Source: a virus
Strand: one strand, 5' to 3'
DNA: 64,000 bases
Virus record (IMG/VR): IMGVR_UViG_3300048921_000363
Span: 1 to 64,000 of that record
The position numbers and the translations under genes were made by a program. Shown in pieces: positions 35,657 to 43,980 of this stretch. Numbering within the stretch: the stretch's first letter is position 1; each line of letters opens with the position of its first letter. The notes beneath the pieces were generated by a model. The model saw only the letters and a program-made list of their open reading frames with translations, was not told the origin of the DNA and did not search any database.

Positions 35657-36140
35657 GGTGGTGTGGTGTCTGCCGCTCTCTGCGGTCGCACCTATCGAAG
35701 ATGACTACTTTTTACAGGTCGATTCCGGTGGCAGCAACCCCGGTTTAATGCCACCCGGCGAATAAGTGGGTAACACCGGGTGAACGCCTAGCGAATGTCG
35801 GCGAATATCCCACCCCGGCATTCTGCTGTTTCGGCGGCGCCCCATCTGTCCCACCATTCAGAATCGAAGTGGGACGTCTGAGAGCGCCTAAATCAGGGGC
35901 TTTGCCCCACTGTCCTACTTATCTCTCTCCTTTCTCGTGTAAAGGAAGAATCTTAAAGAACACGCGTGCGCGTGAAACGCGCGTATTGCTGCCCGCTACG
36001 CTTACACGGGCGGGAGTCACTTTGTAGCGGGACGGTGGGACAGCCCAACAACGACAAGGCCAGCACCTGTCCCACTGCATCAAAATGCAGCGGGACAAGA
36101 CGGGCCAGCGGGACATCAACAGCCGGACGAACGCCTGGGA
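35657..36140. promoter_or_regulatory. Presumed late promoter/antiterminator region with GNGGGACA array
   Basis: About 480 bp without a gene separate the Q-like gene from the holin. From 35846 to 36115 about eight copies of G(T/C)GGGAC(A), or close variants, occur in both orientations. One pair forms a 30-bp inverted repeat (36068-36097, 13-bp arms with one mismatch, loop CAAA). This is a likely binding region for the late regulator or an origin-like iteron cluster. Which of the two is not visible. Confidence 0.5.
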
Positions 36141-36500
36141 TCACGCAGCCAACCCCATCATCACGCCGAAGATCTGCAGGTGGGCGTCATGCAGACGCTG
36201 GTAGTACGTATCGCGGCCGCAACCGCAGTGCGCGTACCGCAAGCGCATATCAATATCGAGCGTGCAGTAATGTTCCCGCACAACCGTCACCAGCTCGGGC
36301 GCTAGATGCTTGGTCACGATCAACTCGATGTCGAGGGAACTCTCCAGCGGCGCACGAAAGGCCCGCCGCCCACGGATCAGTTGCCCATTGCTCTCCATCA
36401 TCATGGCAACCATGTTCCCCCCAGCAAGCCCCCCTTTCGAATGTTCAGAATGCAGCTCCTGCGCCCACAACCGAAGCAGCGAATCGATCTCCTTAATCAA
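36141..36500 (-). CDS. Putative late regulator (Q/RinA-like antiterminator)
   Basis: About 119 residues. RLRYAHCGCGRDTYYQRLHDAHLQIFGVMMG resembles the C-terminal DNA-binding pattern of phage late activators and antiterminators (RinA/ArpU/Q-like), in which a TYYxRLxxAH helix recurs. I use a TTG start with GAGGAG 7 nt upstream; a TTG 15 bp earlier gives the longest frame. It is the last gene before the late promoter region, the usual place for Q. Family assignment is moderate. Confidence 0.55.
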   Translation of the reverse strand: MIKEIDSLLRLWAQELHSEHSKGGLAGGNMVAMMMESNGQLIRGRRAFRAPLESSLDIELIVTKHLAPELVTVVREHYCTLDIDMRLRYAHCGCGRDTYYQRLHDAHLQIFGVMMGLAA

Positions 36501-38709
36501 AGCAAGGCTCCTCAATCGGTTCCCGCTTCAACGCCGAAGCACTGCCCCACCCTGCTGGCTTCTTATAAGCCCACGGCCGCTGACCACTCTTCACCAACGG
36601 CGGCAACCGAACACGACGCCATCCCAAGCGATGCATGATCGCTCCGACGCGCATCTGCTCCGGCTTGCCCCAATGCCCGAAGTCCAACTTCAACGCACTA
36701 GTCAGCACTTCGCTGCCGGTGGTGGTCTCGCCAATCTGCGACTCTTCCAGCCAGGTCAGAATCGGCCCTTCCCACTCGTCTACCACAAAGCGCTCGTCCT
36801 GCTCTTCGCCGAACATCGCCGCTTCATCCAGCGTCACCCACCAGATGTCGCCCGCGTCGTAACAGAACACTGCTTCAGCCCAGAGCTGATCGCGGATCGA
36901 ACGCAACAGCTCCAAATCCACCTTGGTACACGCCACCGGCCAGTACCGTCGGTTACCGGTCGCGTCCTTCAGGTACTCGTCCTGGTTCGTCGTCCCCACG
37001 AACACGCACTGACGCGGCACATCCATCGTGCGACGGCCGTAGCTCTCGCGGTAGGTATCGGTCGACGCCGAGAAAAACTGCTTGGCCTTGGTACTCTCGG
37101 CCTTGTTGAAGCTGTCCAGCTCGCCCAGCTCGACGATCCACTTGCCCCGGATCGCCTGAAAGCCATCCTTGTCGCCCAGGGCGAACGGCGTATCCATAAA
37201 CCATTCGCCGCCGAGGATGCTCATCGCCGTGGACTTACCGGCGCCCTGCGCACCCTCAAGAATCATCACCGAGTCAGCCTTGCAGCCCGGCTTCATCACC
37301 CGTGCCACGCCCGACAACATCCAGCGCTTACCGACCTTGCTCGAGTAATCGGTAGCATTCACGCCCATGACATCCGTGAGCCAGCTTTCCAGGCGCGGCA
37401 CGCGATCCCACTCAAGCTTGCGCAGGTACTGCCGCACCGGATGAAACGCGTGATCATGCGCGACCACGCTCACCGCCTCGATCACATGCGATGCCTTCAC
37501 CCGCAAGTTGTACTGCTGCGCGAGCCACTTCATTACCCGCACATCATCGATGTCCGCCCAATCGCCCGTGCCGCCGCCATACGGCGCCGCACGCAGCTTC
37601 ACGATCTTCGAACTGAACGCGCTGTAACTGATCACACCGGCCCAGCGTTCATCATTGGCTAGGATCAGCTCGACGTTCTGCATGTGCGCAATCAACGCAC
37701 CGCTTTCACTTCGAGCCAGCATGTCCTTCCAGCCACCAGCGGCCGGCGGCTTGACCACGGCCAGCACCTGACGGCGCACAGCCTCCAAACCTTCGGCAAC
37801 ATGCAGGTCGTTGAAGTCGGTCCACTTGATCTCCCGCTCACCGGAAAAGATCGGCGCGACCACCTGGCCACCGACGATCAGCGCCGCGTTGCTAGCCTTC
37901 TCCTCACCAGGGTTCCAGGCATCGCCGTTCGGCTTCGTGGTCTTCCAGTCATCGTCCCGACAGATGATCAACGGGCAGCCGGCGAACCGCTCGCGCATCG
38001 CCTTGCAAACCACCAGCAGGTTACCGGCGTCAAACGCGATGGACACGGTCAGCGACGTCGCCATATGCAGGCTAGCGCCGGTGGCGTAGCCTTCACACAC
38101 CAGCACCGGCTCACCCGGATCCGGATGCGGCCCGATCAGATGAAAGGCGCCCTCCTTCGACATCCCATAGGGCCAGTACGTCTTGTCGCGACCGGTGTCT
38201 TCTTGTTTGGTTGGGTACACCACCTGCAGGCCGACAATCTCGTCGCGCACGTTGCACATCGGCACCAGGAACGCACCGGTGCGCGGCGCATACCGAACAC
38301 CAATACCGACGATCTGCTTACGATCCAGATAGTCGCTCCGGCCCTTCTCCGGCATGCGCTTGAACATGCCCGCCGCACGCTTGGCCGCACGACGCGCTGC
38401 ACTGGCAGCGATCTCGGCAGCCCGGCGCTTTGCCTCTTCCTGCCGAGCGCGCATGACCTCACGCTCTTCCGGCGACATCCGCCCGGCCTTGACCTTGATC
38501 TTCTGCGATTCACCCGAACGCCAGTCACCGAACGCGCCGAAAATCAGCGTCTCACCTTTCTCGGTGCGGTGCTCGTGGACGATGTACCAGCCGTTCTTTT
38601 CCTTGCCCTTGTCCTGCGCTGTTTTGCACCGGGTCAGCTTGCCAAACACCAGCGGCTGCGCAGGCTCCAGACCGTAATCCGCGAATTGCCCCAACACTTC
38701 ATCGAGCAT
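36493..38709 (-). CDS. VapE-type primase-helicase with TOPRIM domain
   Basis: 738 residues. A TOPRIM-like region (EPVLVCEGYATGASLHMA near residue 205, then LIICRDDD) suggests primase activity. The VapE/D5-type helicase part follows, with Walker A LEGAQGAGKSTAMSIL near residue 480 and KWIVELGELDSF as Walker B. It would prime and unwind the phage origin. The ATG has AGGGG 7 nt upstream. It overlaps the zinc-finger gene, so replication genes form one leftward early operon from cro. Confidence 0.9.
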   Translation of the reverse strand: MLDEVLGQFADYGLEPAQPLVFGKLTRCKTAQDKGKEKNGWYIVHEHRTEKGETLIFGAFGDWRSGESQKIKVKAGRMSPEEREVMRARQEEAKRRAAEIAASAARRAAKRAAGMFKRMPEKGRSDYLDRKQIVGIGVRYAPRTGAFLVPMCNVRDEIVGLQVVYPTKQEDTGRDKTYWPYGMSKEGAFHLIGPHPDPGEPVLVCEGYATGASLHMATSLTVSIAFDAGNLLVVCKAMRERFAGCPLIICRDDDWKTTKPNGDAWNPGEEKASNAALIVGGQVVAPIFSGEREIKWTDFNDLHVAEGLEAVRRQVLAVVKPPAAGGWKDMLARSESGALIAHMQNVELILANDERWAGVISYSAFSSKIVKLRAAPYGGGTGDWADIDDVRVMKWLAQQYNLRVKASHVIEAVSVVAHDHAFHPVRQYLRKLEWDRVPRLESWLTDVMGVNATDYSSKVGKRWMLSGVARVMKPGCKADSVMILEGAQGAGKSTAMSILGGEWFMDTPFALGDKDGFQAIRGKWIVELGELDSFNKAESTKAKQFFSASTDTYRESYGRRTMDVPRQCVFVGTTNQDEYLKDATGNRRYWPVACTKVDLELLRSIRDQLWAEAVFCYDAGDIWWVTLDEAAMFGEEQDERFVVDEWEGPILTWLEESQIGETTTGSEVLTSALKLDFGHWGKPEQMRVGAIMHRLGWRRVRLPPLVKSGQRPWAYKKPAGWGSASALKREPIEEPCFD

Positions 38710-38929
38710 GGCGAGCCCCTCTCAATTCCACGAGAGAAAGGCACCCAACGCACTGCGTGCAGCCGGGTTGCGCCAAGCGACGAGCCTCAGAGATCGGGTC
38801 ATCACACGTTTCGCAAAACAGAAACGAATGCGCCGCCAAGGCAGGCTTGGCGGAGAGAAGGCGTGCAGCAAGCGCTTGATCGATACGCTCTTGCACCAGG
38901 TCATTAGCAAAGTCAGCAATGTCAGCCAC
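38699..38929 (-). CDS. TraR/DksA-type zinc-finger protein
   Basis: 76 residues from a GTG with GGGGTG upstream. CETCDDPISEARRLAQPGCTQCVGC is the C4 zinc finger of the TraR/DksA family (CxxC...CxxC). TraR proteins bind RNA polymerase in the secondary channel and mimic DksA with ppGpp. Here it overlaps both neighbours by 8-11 bp. Longer frames upstream fall inside the CII-like gene and are rejected. Confidence 0.8.
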   Translation of the reverse strand: MADIADFANDLVQERIDQALAARLLSAKPALAAHSFLFCETCDDPISEARRLAQPGCTQCVGCLSLVELRGARHAR

Positions 38930-39440
38930 GATCAACACCCCGCGTTGTCTGGTTGACATACGTGGCGCGGTTGAACATCCCCAGCAGCCCCTGAATCCCA
39001 CGAAACACCTGCAGACGAATCGCGGCGAGTTCCTCATCAGTAACGACACCGTCACCAATGCTCTTAGCCCAGGTATCCGCCAGATCTGCCACCTGCCGGA
39101 AGTAATCCGCAATGCCGGTGGTCAATGTCTCGGGCATGTCATTGGTGTACGCCTCAGCCAGCTCCTGCCAGGTCGTGTCACCGACCAACGCATGCACCGC
39201 ATCCAAAATGCGGCGATCCTTGGTCAACTCCAGAATCTCGCCGAACTCTTGAATGTTCACCGTATGGCTAGGGTGGGTTGGGGAAAGTTTGTGCTGCAGA
39301 GTGGTCGCATTCCGGCCGGTGGTGGCGGCGATGGCAGCTGCACCGCCGGGGTAGTCCCGGGCGGCATGGTAAAGCGCAAGATCGAGCGGCAAAACTTCCC
39401 GCTGCGCCCGGTCTAGAGAGCTCAGAATGATACGGCTCAT
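38922..39440 (-). CDS. Phage regulatory protein CII family
   Basis: 172 residues. ALYHAARDYPGGAAAIAATTGRNATTLQHKLSP is the HTH of the CII/CP76-type family, and HTVNIQEFGEILELTKDRRILDAVHAL follows. Such proteins steer lysogeny or repress replication genes; the target here is unknown. AAGGA lies 8 nt before the ATG. It is second in the leftward operon from cro. Confidence 0.85.
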   Translation of the reverse strand: MSRIILSSLDRAQREVLPLDLALYHAARDYPGGAAAIAATTGRNATTLQHKLSPTHPSHTVNIQEFGEILELTKDRRILDAVHALVGDTTWQELAEAYTNDMPETLTTGIADYFRQVADLADTWAKSIGDGVVTDEELAAIRLQVFRGIQGLLGMFNRATYVNQTTRGVDRG

Positions 39441-39771
39441 GGCATTAATCCTTGTAAGTTGCCAGTGCCGCGCGACATGCAGTGGTGATACATTTGCCGC
39501 GTGGCTTGAAAGGGCCCAAACGCCGGCTAGATCTTCGGGATCGATACCGGCACCGTGCCGGGGCGAACAATCCGTTGCTCACCCCTGGCGCAACAGCTGC
39601 CCAATCTGTGGTGGAAAAGGCAGCAACACCAAGGCTTCCGAGCCTTGGAAAAGCGCGATAACGGGAGGTAGTTGCATGTGGTGTGCCCGCCTACCTTTAT
39701 CGCGACCCGACAGCGCTGTGGTGGTGCGTGCCGGGAGGAACTGGGCGGCCCTTGGGTCGCCTTTTTTCTAT
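39441..39771 (+). other. Region between cro and cII, possible Ash-like peptide on the opposite strand
   Basis: A perfect 8-bp hairpin with a TCCG loop (39629-39648) is followed by GGGAGG and an ATG at 39676 opening a 40-codon ORF. An alternative frame from TTG at 39672 runs 60 codons into cro. Such short, overlapping ORFs on the strand opposite cII recall Ash-type regions of P4-like elements. No firm match; a regulatory RNA is equally possible. Confidence 0.3.
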
Positions 39772-40032
39772 CTACGCTGCAGCTTTCTGAGGAGCTGATG
39801 AGTTCAACAGCCAAGCAGCTTGAAAAGCATTGCCTTTCCGCTCTGCGGCACTAGCCAAAAGCTCAGCGTATTTGGTTTCACCGGTGTAATCCGTTCGCGG
39901 CAGGCATCCAGCCTGACGCCATTTGTTCAGAGCTTGATAGCTTCGATTGCATATTTTGGCGGCGGCCCCAATGCCACCTACTGCTTCAAAGGCATACGCA
40001 ATCGCGCTCGGAAAATCTGCGGGGTCCAACAT
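39772..40032 (-). CDS. Cro-like / YdaS-type HTH repressor
   Basis: 86 residues from the ATG at 40032, which has GGAGG upstream. VGGIGAAAKICNRSYQALNKWRQAGCLPRTDYTGET is a helix-turn-helix of the Cro/YdaS class. It is divergent from the CI-like gene with three operators between them. It is the first gene of the leftward early operon and should turn down CI when lytic growth starts. Confidence 0.8.
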   Translation of the reverse strand: MLDPADFPSAIAYAFEAVGGIGAAAKICNRSYQALNKWRQAGCLPRTDYTGETKYAELLASAAERKGNAFQAAWLLNSSAPQKAAA

Positions 40033-40046
40033 GACAGCCTCCATTT

Positions 40047-40063
40047 ATCAACTTACGGTTGAT
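40047..40063. promoter_or_regulatory. Repressor operator OR, site 1
   Basis: ATCAAC-N5-GTTGAT, a perfect dyad just upstream of cro. It covers the start region of the presumed leftward promoter (TATAAC-like -10 at 40065-40070 on the minus strand). Confidence 0.75.
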
Positions 40064-40070
40064 GTTATAG

Positions 40071-40087
40071 ATCAACTGACTATTGCG
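40071..40087. promoter_or_regulatory. Repressor operator OR, site 2 (imperfect)
   Basis: ATCAAC-N5-ATTGCG: the left half is perfect and the right half matches 4 of 6. It falls in the spacer of the presumed cro promoter. Confidence 0.5.
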
Positions 40088-40103
40088 CAACCTTTATGAG
40101 ACT

Positions 40104-40120
40104 CTCAACTCATGGTTGAT
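40104..40120. promoter_or_regulatory. Repressor operator OR, site 3, over CI start codon
   Basis: CTCAAC-N5-GTTGAT. It overlaps the CI-like gene's ATG at 40112, suggesting that the repressor limits its own expression. Confidence 0.65.
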
Positions 40121-40843
40121 AAAAATTCTCTCCGCGCAGCTTTCAGCGAGCGCCTACACGAAGCTCTCGACGATTCCGACGTACGCAGCCGGGGTCGTGG
40201 AGTGGACATCCATCGACAGTTGAAAAGCATGGGAGTTGAGAAAACCACTCAAGCAATCAGCAAATGGCTAAACGGTGAGGCAATCGCAGAGGCCGACAGC
40301 ATGTCCGCGCTTTGCTCTTGGTTGAAGGTTCGGCGCGAGTGGCTGGAGTACGGAGTACTACCAAAACACCAGTCTGAAGAGAGCAATGTCCACAGGATAA
40401 CCGCCGATGACAGAAGCAATGTAAGCGAGGTCAATCAGCGTTTTGGCAAGGTCCCGTTGATTTCGTGGGTCCAGGCAGGCGCGTGGTGTGAAGCGATTTC
40501 AAATTTTGAATCTTACGATGCGGATTCTTGGCTGTCTTGCCCTGTCCAGATAAGCAGTCATGGGTATGCGTTGAAAGTCCTTGGTGACTCAATGACGAAC
40601 CCCGGTTCGGGTCGTAGTTATCCAGCTGGATGCATAATCTTTGTTGATCCAGAGGCCGAAACTAGAACCGGGGACCGTGTGATTGCAAGTCTACCAAGAA
40701 CCAATGAAGCAACATTTAAGGTCCTAGTAGAAGATGCCGGCTTTCAATATCTAAAACCGATAAATCCGCAGTATCCGATAATTGAAATTACGGAAGAGAC
40801 ACATATCTGCGGGAAAGTTGTCGGTGCTTTCATTCCGGAGTAA
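40112..40843 (+). CDS. CI-like repressor with S24 peptidase domain
   Basis: 243 residues. The N-terminal HTH (RGVDIHRQLKSMGVEKTTQAISKWLNGEAIAEADSM) binds the operators. SWVQAGAW (about residue 123) is the Ala-Gly cleavage site. KVLGDSM carries the catalytic Ser, and ETRTGDRVIASLPRTNEATFK the Lys region. RecA-stimulated self-cleavage would induce the prophage after DNA damage. It converges with the KAP NTPase gene, with only 4 bp between stops. Confidence 0.93.
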   Translation: MVDKNSLRAAFSERLHEALDDSDVRSRGRGVDIHRQLKSMGVEKTTQAISKWLNGEAIAEADSMSALCSWLKVRREWLEYGVLPKHQSEESNVHRITADDRSNVSEVNQRFGKVPLISWVQAGAWCEAISNFESYDADSWLSCPVQISSHGYALKVLGDSMTNPGSGRSYPAGCIIFVDPEAETRTGDRVIASLPRTNEATFKVLVEDAGFQYLKPINPQYPIIEITEETHICGKVVGAFIPE

Positions 40844-40847
40844 CTAT

Positions 40848-42647
40848 CTAAAGCTTTACACCATACATATTCTCAACCCTAATAGAGTTGAGTTTATTCT
40901 CACCCCCAACTTTCTTTAAAGCATCCACTACTGCGTGACTAATCGCCGCATAGAGCTCCGCATCATCCGAATTTGTAGTCGATATATTTCGAAAAGAGAG
41001 CAACCCACTTCTAATCTTTGTAGTTATATTTTCGGGAGATGAGCGCATCCACTGTACATAGTCATCTACAGTCAAGGTTGCGAGATATGCCACATCCTCC
41101 GGACTCCAAGACCGTTCAGTTGCGATCCGCCATGAGATATCATCAATATTATAATTCTTACCCGACTTACCCGCCTCAATGACTTTTGACCGTAGCGATG
41201 CATTCTTAACGCGTTCCAAGGTCCAAGAAGACATGATGGCATCATCCTTGAAACTATCATAATGAATGGATATGTAATCATCTATATATGCGTTAACGGA
41301 TTCACCCATTTCCTCCAACATCTCAATAGCAGAGGAAAAGTCAGATAATGAAATGCTTTTCAGCTCTCTATCAAGGATACTTTTAAGCTCAGACTTAAAC
41401 TTCTCGGCGTCATCCCCAAAAGAATCATGGTAAATCTTCCACGCACTCTTTAGTTCAGCGTCAACATTACTCTTACGATAATGCTCTTCGACCTCTTTAA
41501 ATACCCGTAAGACCGAGAGTTCATCAACATACCCACACTCTAGATAATTTCCGATTAGAGAGTCAAACTTTGATTCAGACATTTGCAGATCAATGTTTAT
41601 GTTTTTGAATGCCAACTGACCTTCAGTCAAGCTTTCCGCACTTGCGGATAGGTACTTTGCCCATGACCCGCCTACTAAGCTGCTCCGAAGATCTGCATAT
41701 TTTATAAAACTACTGCCCAGATAATAGGATGAACACAATACCGCCGCATGCAAATAAAACTCGCAAACCAAGCCATCCTCTTTATCTTTGAGAAATGAAG
41801 CATGCGCATGCAATAAAGCTCTTAATTTACGGAGTACCCTTACGTTCTTTACACCTATCCTAAGCACCACCGACTTCAAATATTCAACTTGATTTAATTC
41901 GGTTGTAAAGACATGAGAAAAGTTTGTGTCGCAAGACGGGTTATATAACAACTCAGCGTCAACTACTTTTTCCCGGTACGACTCAAACTGTTCTAAGTCT
42001 TTGCTGTCTTTATCAAAAGATTTTTCATTAAAAATCAGTACAACCTTACATGACTTGCGTTGAGCCAATTCATCTGCCAGCCCCATCAACTCTTTGATGC
42101 TTAGCGAACTTCCCTTCCGCTCTATATCATCAAAACAAACGACGTAGTTATTTACCACACTGTATTCAACACTGGACAACAGGCTAGAAAACTTGTCAAG
42201 CACCGGAATTTTTTTTGCCGTACCACTGATCCAACCCAGCCAGGGCAGCTTATTTTTTGCAAACTGGAGAGTAGACTTAACTTTTGGAAACTTTGAATAA
42301 AGCGTATTAGATTTTTCCAGCTCTATTTCAAATGAACGGATAACCGCATCATCAGAAGCGATAGCTCTTCCACTTTGAAATACACTAGCCTTAATATCTG
42401 CGAGAGAATTCTTTCCAAACAGGGAAACATAGCTATATGCAATTTGCTTCAGATCTTTTTTCTGGATTCGGCTGTTTATATATTCTTCCCAGAAAAAAGT
42501 TTTTCCGACACCCCAATCTCCCCTTATTACTACAACTCCAGAGTTCGACTCGAAAAAGACATCAAAAGATTTTTTCAAATACTCCATATTCTCAAAGTCC
42601 TTTTTTCTGTGAATAGACCGCATCATATCAATGAGCCACACCTTCAT
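40848..42647 (-). CDS. KAP-type P-loop NTPase, probable prophage-borne defence gene
   Basis: 599 residues. Walker A is GDWGVGKTFFW near residue 42, and Walker B is VVCFDDIERKG near residue 170, followed by LADELAQRKSCKVVLIFNEK. This is the KAP family pattern. No membrane segments stand out; the C-terminal half is helical and has no recognised domain. The gene is clearly AT-rich against its neighbours. It lies between CI and the second operator cluster, where lambda keeps rexAB, pointing to a gene expressed in the lysogen that excludes other phages. The ATG has AAAGG 8 nt upstream. Confidence 0.75.
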   Translation of the reverse strand: MKVWLIDMMRSIHRKKDFENMEYLKKSFDVFFESNSGVVVIRGDWGVGKTFFWEEYINSRIQKKDLKQIAYSYVSLFGKNSLADIKASVFQSGRAIASDDAVIRSFEIELEKSNTLYSKFPKVKSTLQFAKNKLPWLGWISGTAKKIPVLDKFSSLLSSVEYSVVNNYVVCFDDIERKGSSLSIKELMGLADELAQRKSCKVVLIFNEKSFDKDSKDLEQFESYREKVVDAELLYNPSCDTNFSHVFTTELNQVEYLKSVVLRIGVKNVRVLRKLRALLHAHASFLKDKEDGLVCEFYLHAAVLCSSYYLGSSFIKYADLRSSLVGGSWAKYLSASAESLTEGQLAFKNINIDLQMSESKFDSLIGNYLECGYVDELSVLRVFKEVEEHYRKSNVDAELKSAWKIYHDSFGDDAEKFKSELKSILDRELKSISLSDFSSAIEMLEEMGESVNAYIDDYISIHYDSFKDDAIMSSWTLERVKNASLRSKVIEAGKSGKNYNIDDISWRIATERSWSPEDVAYLATLTVDDYVQWMRSSPENITTKIRSGLLSFRNISTTNSDDAELYAAISHAVVDALKKVGGENKLNSIRVENMYGVKL

Positions 42648-42676
42648 CGCAAGCCTTTCACGATGCAGTCGTAATA

Positions 42677-42693
42677 ATCAACCATGGGTTGTT
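42677..42693. promoter_or_regulatory. Repressor operator OL, site 1
   Basis: ATCAAC-N5-GTTGTT, one mismatch in the right half from the CI-region operators. It overlaps the TTGACA -35 box of the rightward early promoter. Confidence 0.7.
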
Positions 42694-42720
42694 GACAAAA
42701 AACAACCACTGGTTGATATT
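42692..42720 (+). promoter_or_regulatory. Rightward early promoter
   Basis: TTGACA (42692-42697) is a consensus -35 box. About 17 bp on, TGATAT/GATATT near 42714-42720 is a weak -10. Both boxes are overlapped by operators, so the CI-like repressor should silence the operon that begins at 42756. Confidence 0.6.
42701..42717. promoter_or_regulatory. Repressor operator OL, site 2
   Basis: AACAAC-N5-GTTGAT. It lies 24 bp centre-to-centre from site 1 and covers the -10 of the rightward promoter. Confidence 0.7.
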
Positions 42721-42755
42721 CATCTCACTCTTCCACCACAGAGCGAGGCAATACC

Positions 42756-42932
42756 ATGCACACCACAGCAACCCTGCACGTCCACCCGGCCGCTGCTGAC
42801 CCCTTCCGAATCTTCGAGATCCGCCGCCTAGCCCGCGAGTGCGGCTGCGCGTTTGTCACCACCAAACTGAAGCAGCAAACGCGCACAGCCCCCGCCCCAT
42901 TCGACCCGAACGGCGGAGGGCATGCTGCATGA
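42756..42932 (+). CDS. Small early phage protein, unknown
   Basis: 58 residues, His/Ala-rich at the start, with FRIFEIRRLARECGCAFVTTKLKQQ in the middle. It is the first ORF of the rightward early operon and overlaps the next gene (ATG at 42929) by 4 bp, which supports translation. No family recognised. Confidence 0.5.
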   Translation: MHTTATLHVHPAAADPFRIFEIRRLARECGCAFVTTKLKQQTRTAPAPFDPNGGGHAA

Positions 42933-43519
42933 TCAAGTACAGAATCGACAACCGCACCCTGCAGTTGCTGAACGCCCAGGTCAACCTGACCGAGACCTTC
43001 AACCACGTCCTCCGGACAGCGCCCAAGCGTGAATGCCTGGCGTTCCGTCTCAAGGTCGAACGAGGCACAACAGAGAGCACCTTCGTCGTCGAGCTGGGCA
43101 GCGAACGCCACACGCTGACCCTGCAGAACGACAAGAAAACGCACCTCAAGCTGGCCGACTTTATCGAAGAGATTGCCAACGGCCCATTCGACGCGAGCAA
43201 CACCAGCGACCTGGTGCACCGCCCGCATGCCAGTCGCAAATACGGCCGCTTCGAAGTCTCCGACAAACAACGCGTATTCGAGCTGGTACGCACCGGCGGC
43301 GTGCTGAGCCTCGACATGGGCTTCGACTCCCCCCTGCAGGTCGCGCTGCACCGCACCCAATCACGCTCGGGTGTCACTACCATCCTGAGCATCGGCAACA
43401 CAAACCCGCACACCCGGTGCTTCACCGTATACGGCACCGATGTCGAGATCTACGGCAAGGTCACCGAGTCCATCAACCACCTCGCTGCAGCGGCCACCCC
43501 AGCCGCGCACGCGGCATGA
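42929..43519 (+). CDS. Unknown early phage protein
   Basis: 196 residues from the ATG at 42929; the longer frame overlaps the previous ORF and is rejected. IDNRTLQLLNAQVNLTETFNHVLRTAPKREC and a beta-rich centre (STFVVELGSERHTLTLQND). No domain that I can name. Its early place suggests a host-takeover, exclusion or regulatory role. Confidence 0.6.
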   Translation: MIKYRIDNRTLQLLNAQVNLTETFNHVLRTAPKRECLAFRLKVERGTTESTFVVELGSERHTLTLQNDKKTHLKLADFIEEIANGPFDASNTSDLVHRPHASRKYGRFEVSDKQRVFELVRTGGVLSLDMGFDSPLQVALHRTQSRSGVTTILSIGNTNPHTRCFTVYGTDVEIYGKVTESINHLAAAATPAAHAA

Positions 43520-43529
43520 GGGGGACGCT

Positions 43530-43814
43530 ATGGAACGTACCCTCGCCCAAGCCGCAACCAAACTCGGCCTCACTCGGCCAAAACTCATCGCTCGCATGCG
43601 GGAAAAAGGTCTGCTCAACGAGAAGAACCTACCGGCCTACCCCAACCGTGACCGCGATTACCTGCGCATCAATAACGGTCAGTGGTACCACGACCAGTTC
43701 GGCATGCAGTACAGCCAGTCGACCAGGGTGAAACAACCCGGCATCCGCTGGCTGGCCGAACAGTTGGGCATCGACCTGCCTGCCATCCCGGCAGACAGCC
43801 GTGACGTGGCCTAG
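43530..43814 (+). CDS. KilA-C-like DNA-binding protein
   Basis: 94 residues. AATKLGLTRPKLIARMREKGLLNEKNLPAYP, then WYHDQFGMQYSQSTRVKQPGIRWLAEQL, resembles the KilA-C domain at the end of phage antirepressors, here as a free-standing protein. It may modulate repressor action or replication. Its end overlaps the next small gene. Confidence 0.7.
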   Translation: MERTLAQAATKLGLTRPKLIARMREKGLLNEKNLPAYPNRDRDYLRINNGQWYHDQFGMQYSQSTRVKQPGIRWLAEQLGIDLPAIPADSRDVA

Positions 43815-43980
43815 GAAATACGCCCGCCAGATCATCGCCATGCGGACACGAGAGGAGCGCAACGCCGCGCTCCTGGAAGTGCCCGAACATCTGCGCGAGC
43901 TGACCAGAACCCACTGCCTGAACGCCTGGAACCACCCGGCCCGAAAACAACGCAAGGAGGCCCAACAGAGCCATGAGTAA
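43801..43980 (+). CDS. Small phage protein
   Basis: 59 residues from a GTG, basic (KYARQIIAMRTREERNAALLEVPEHLRELT), overlapping the KilA-C-like gene by 14 bp and the PrtN-like gene by 8 bp. This tight packing argues that it is translated. I recall similar ORFs upstream of prtN-like genes in Pseudomonas prophages but know no function. Confidence 0.55.
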   Translation: MTWPRKYARQIIAMRTREERNAALLEVPEHLRELTRTHCLNAWNHPARKQRKEAQQSHE

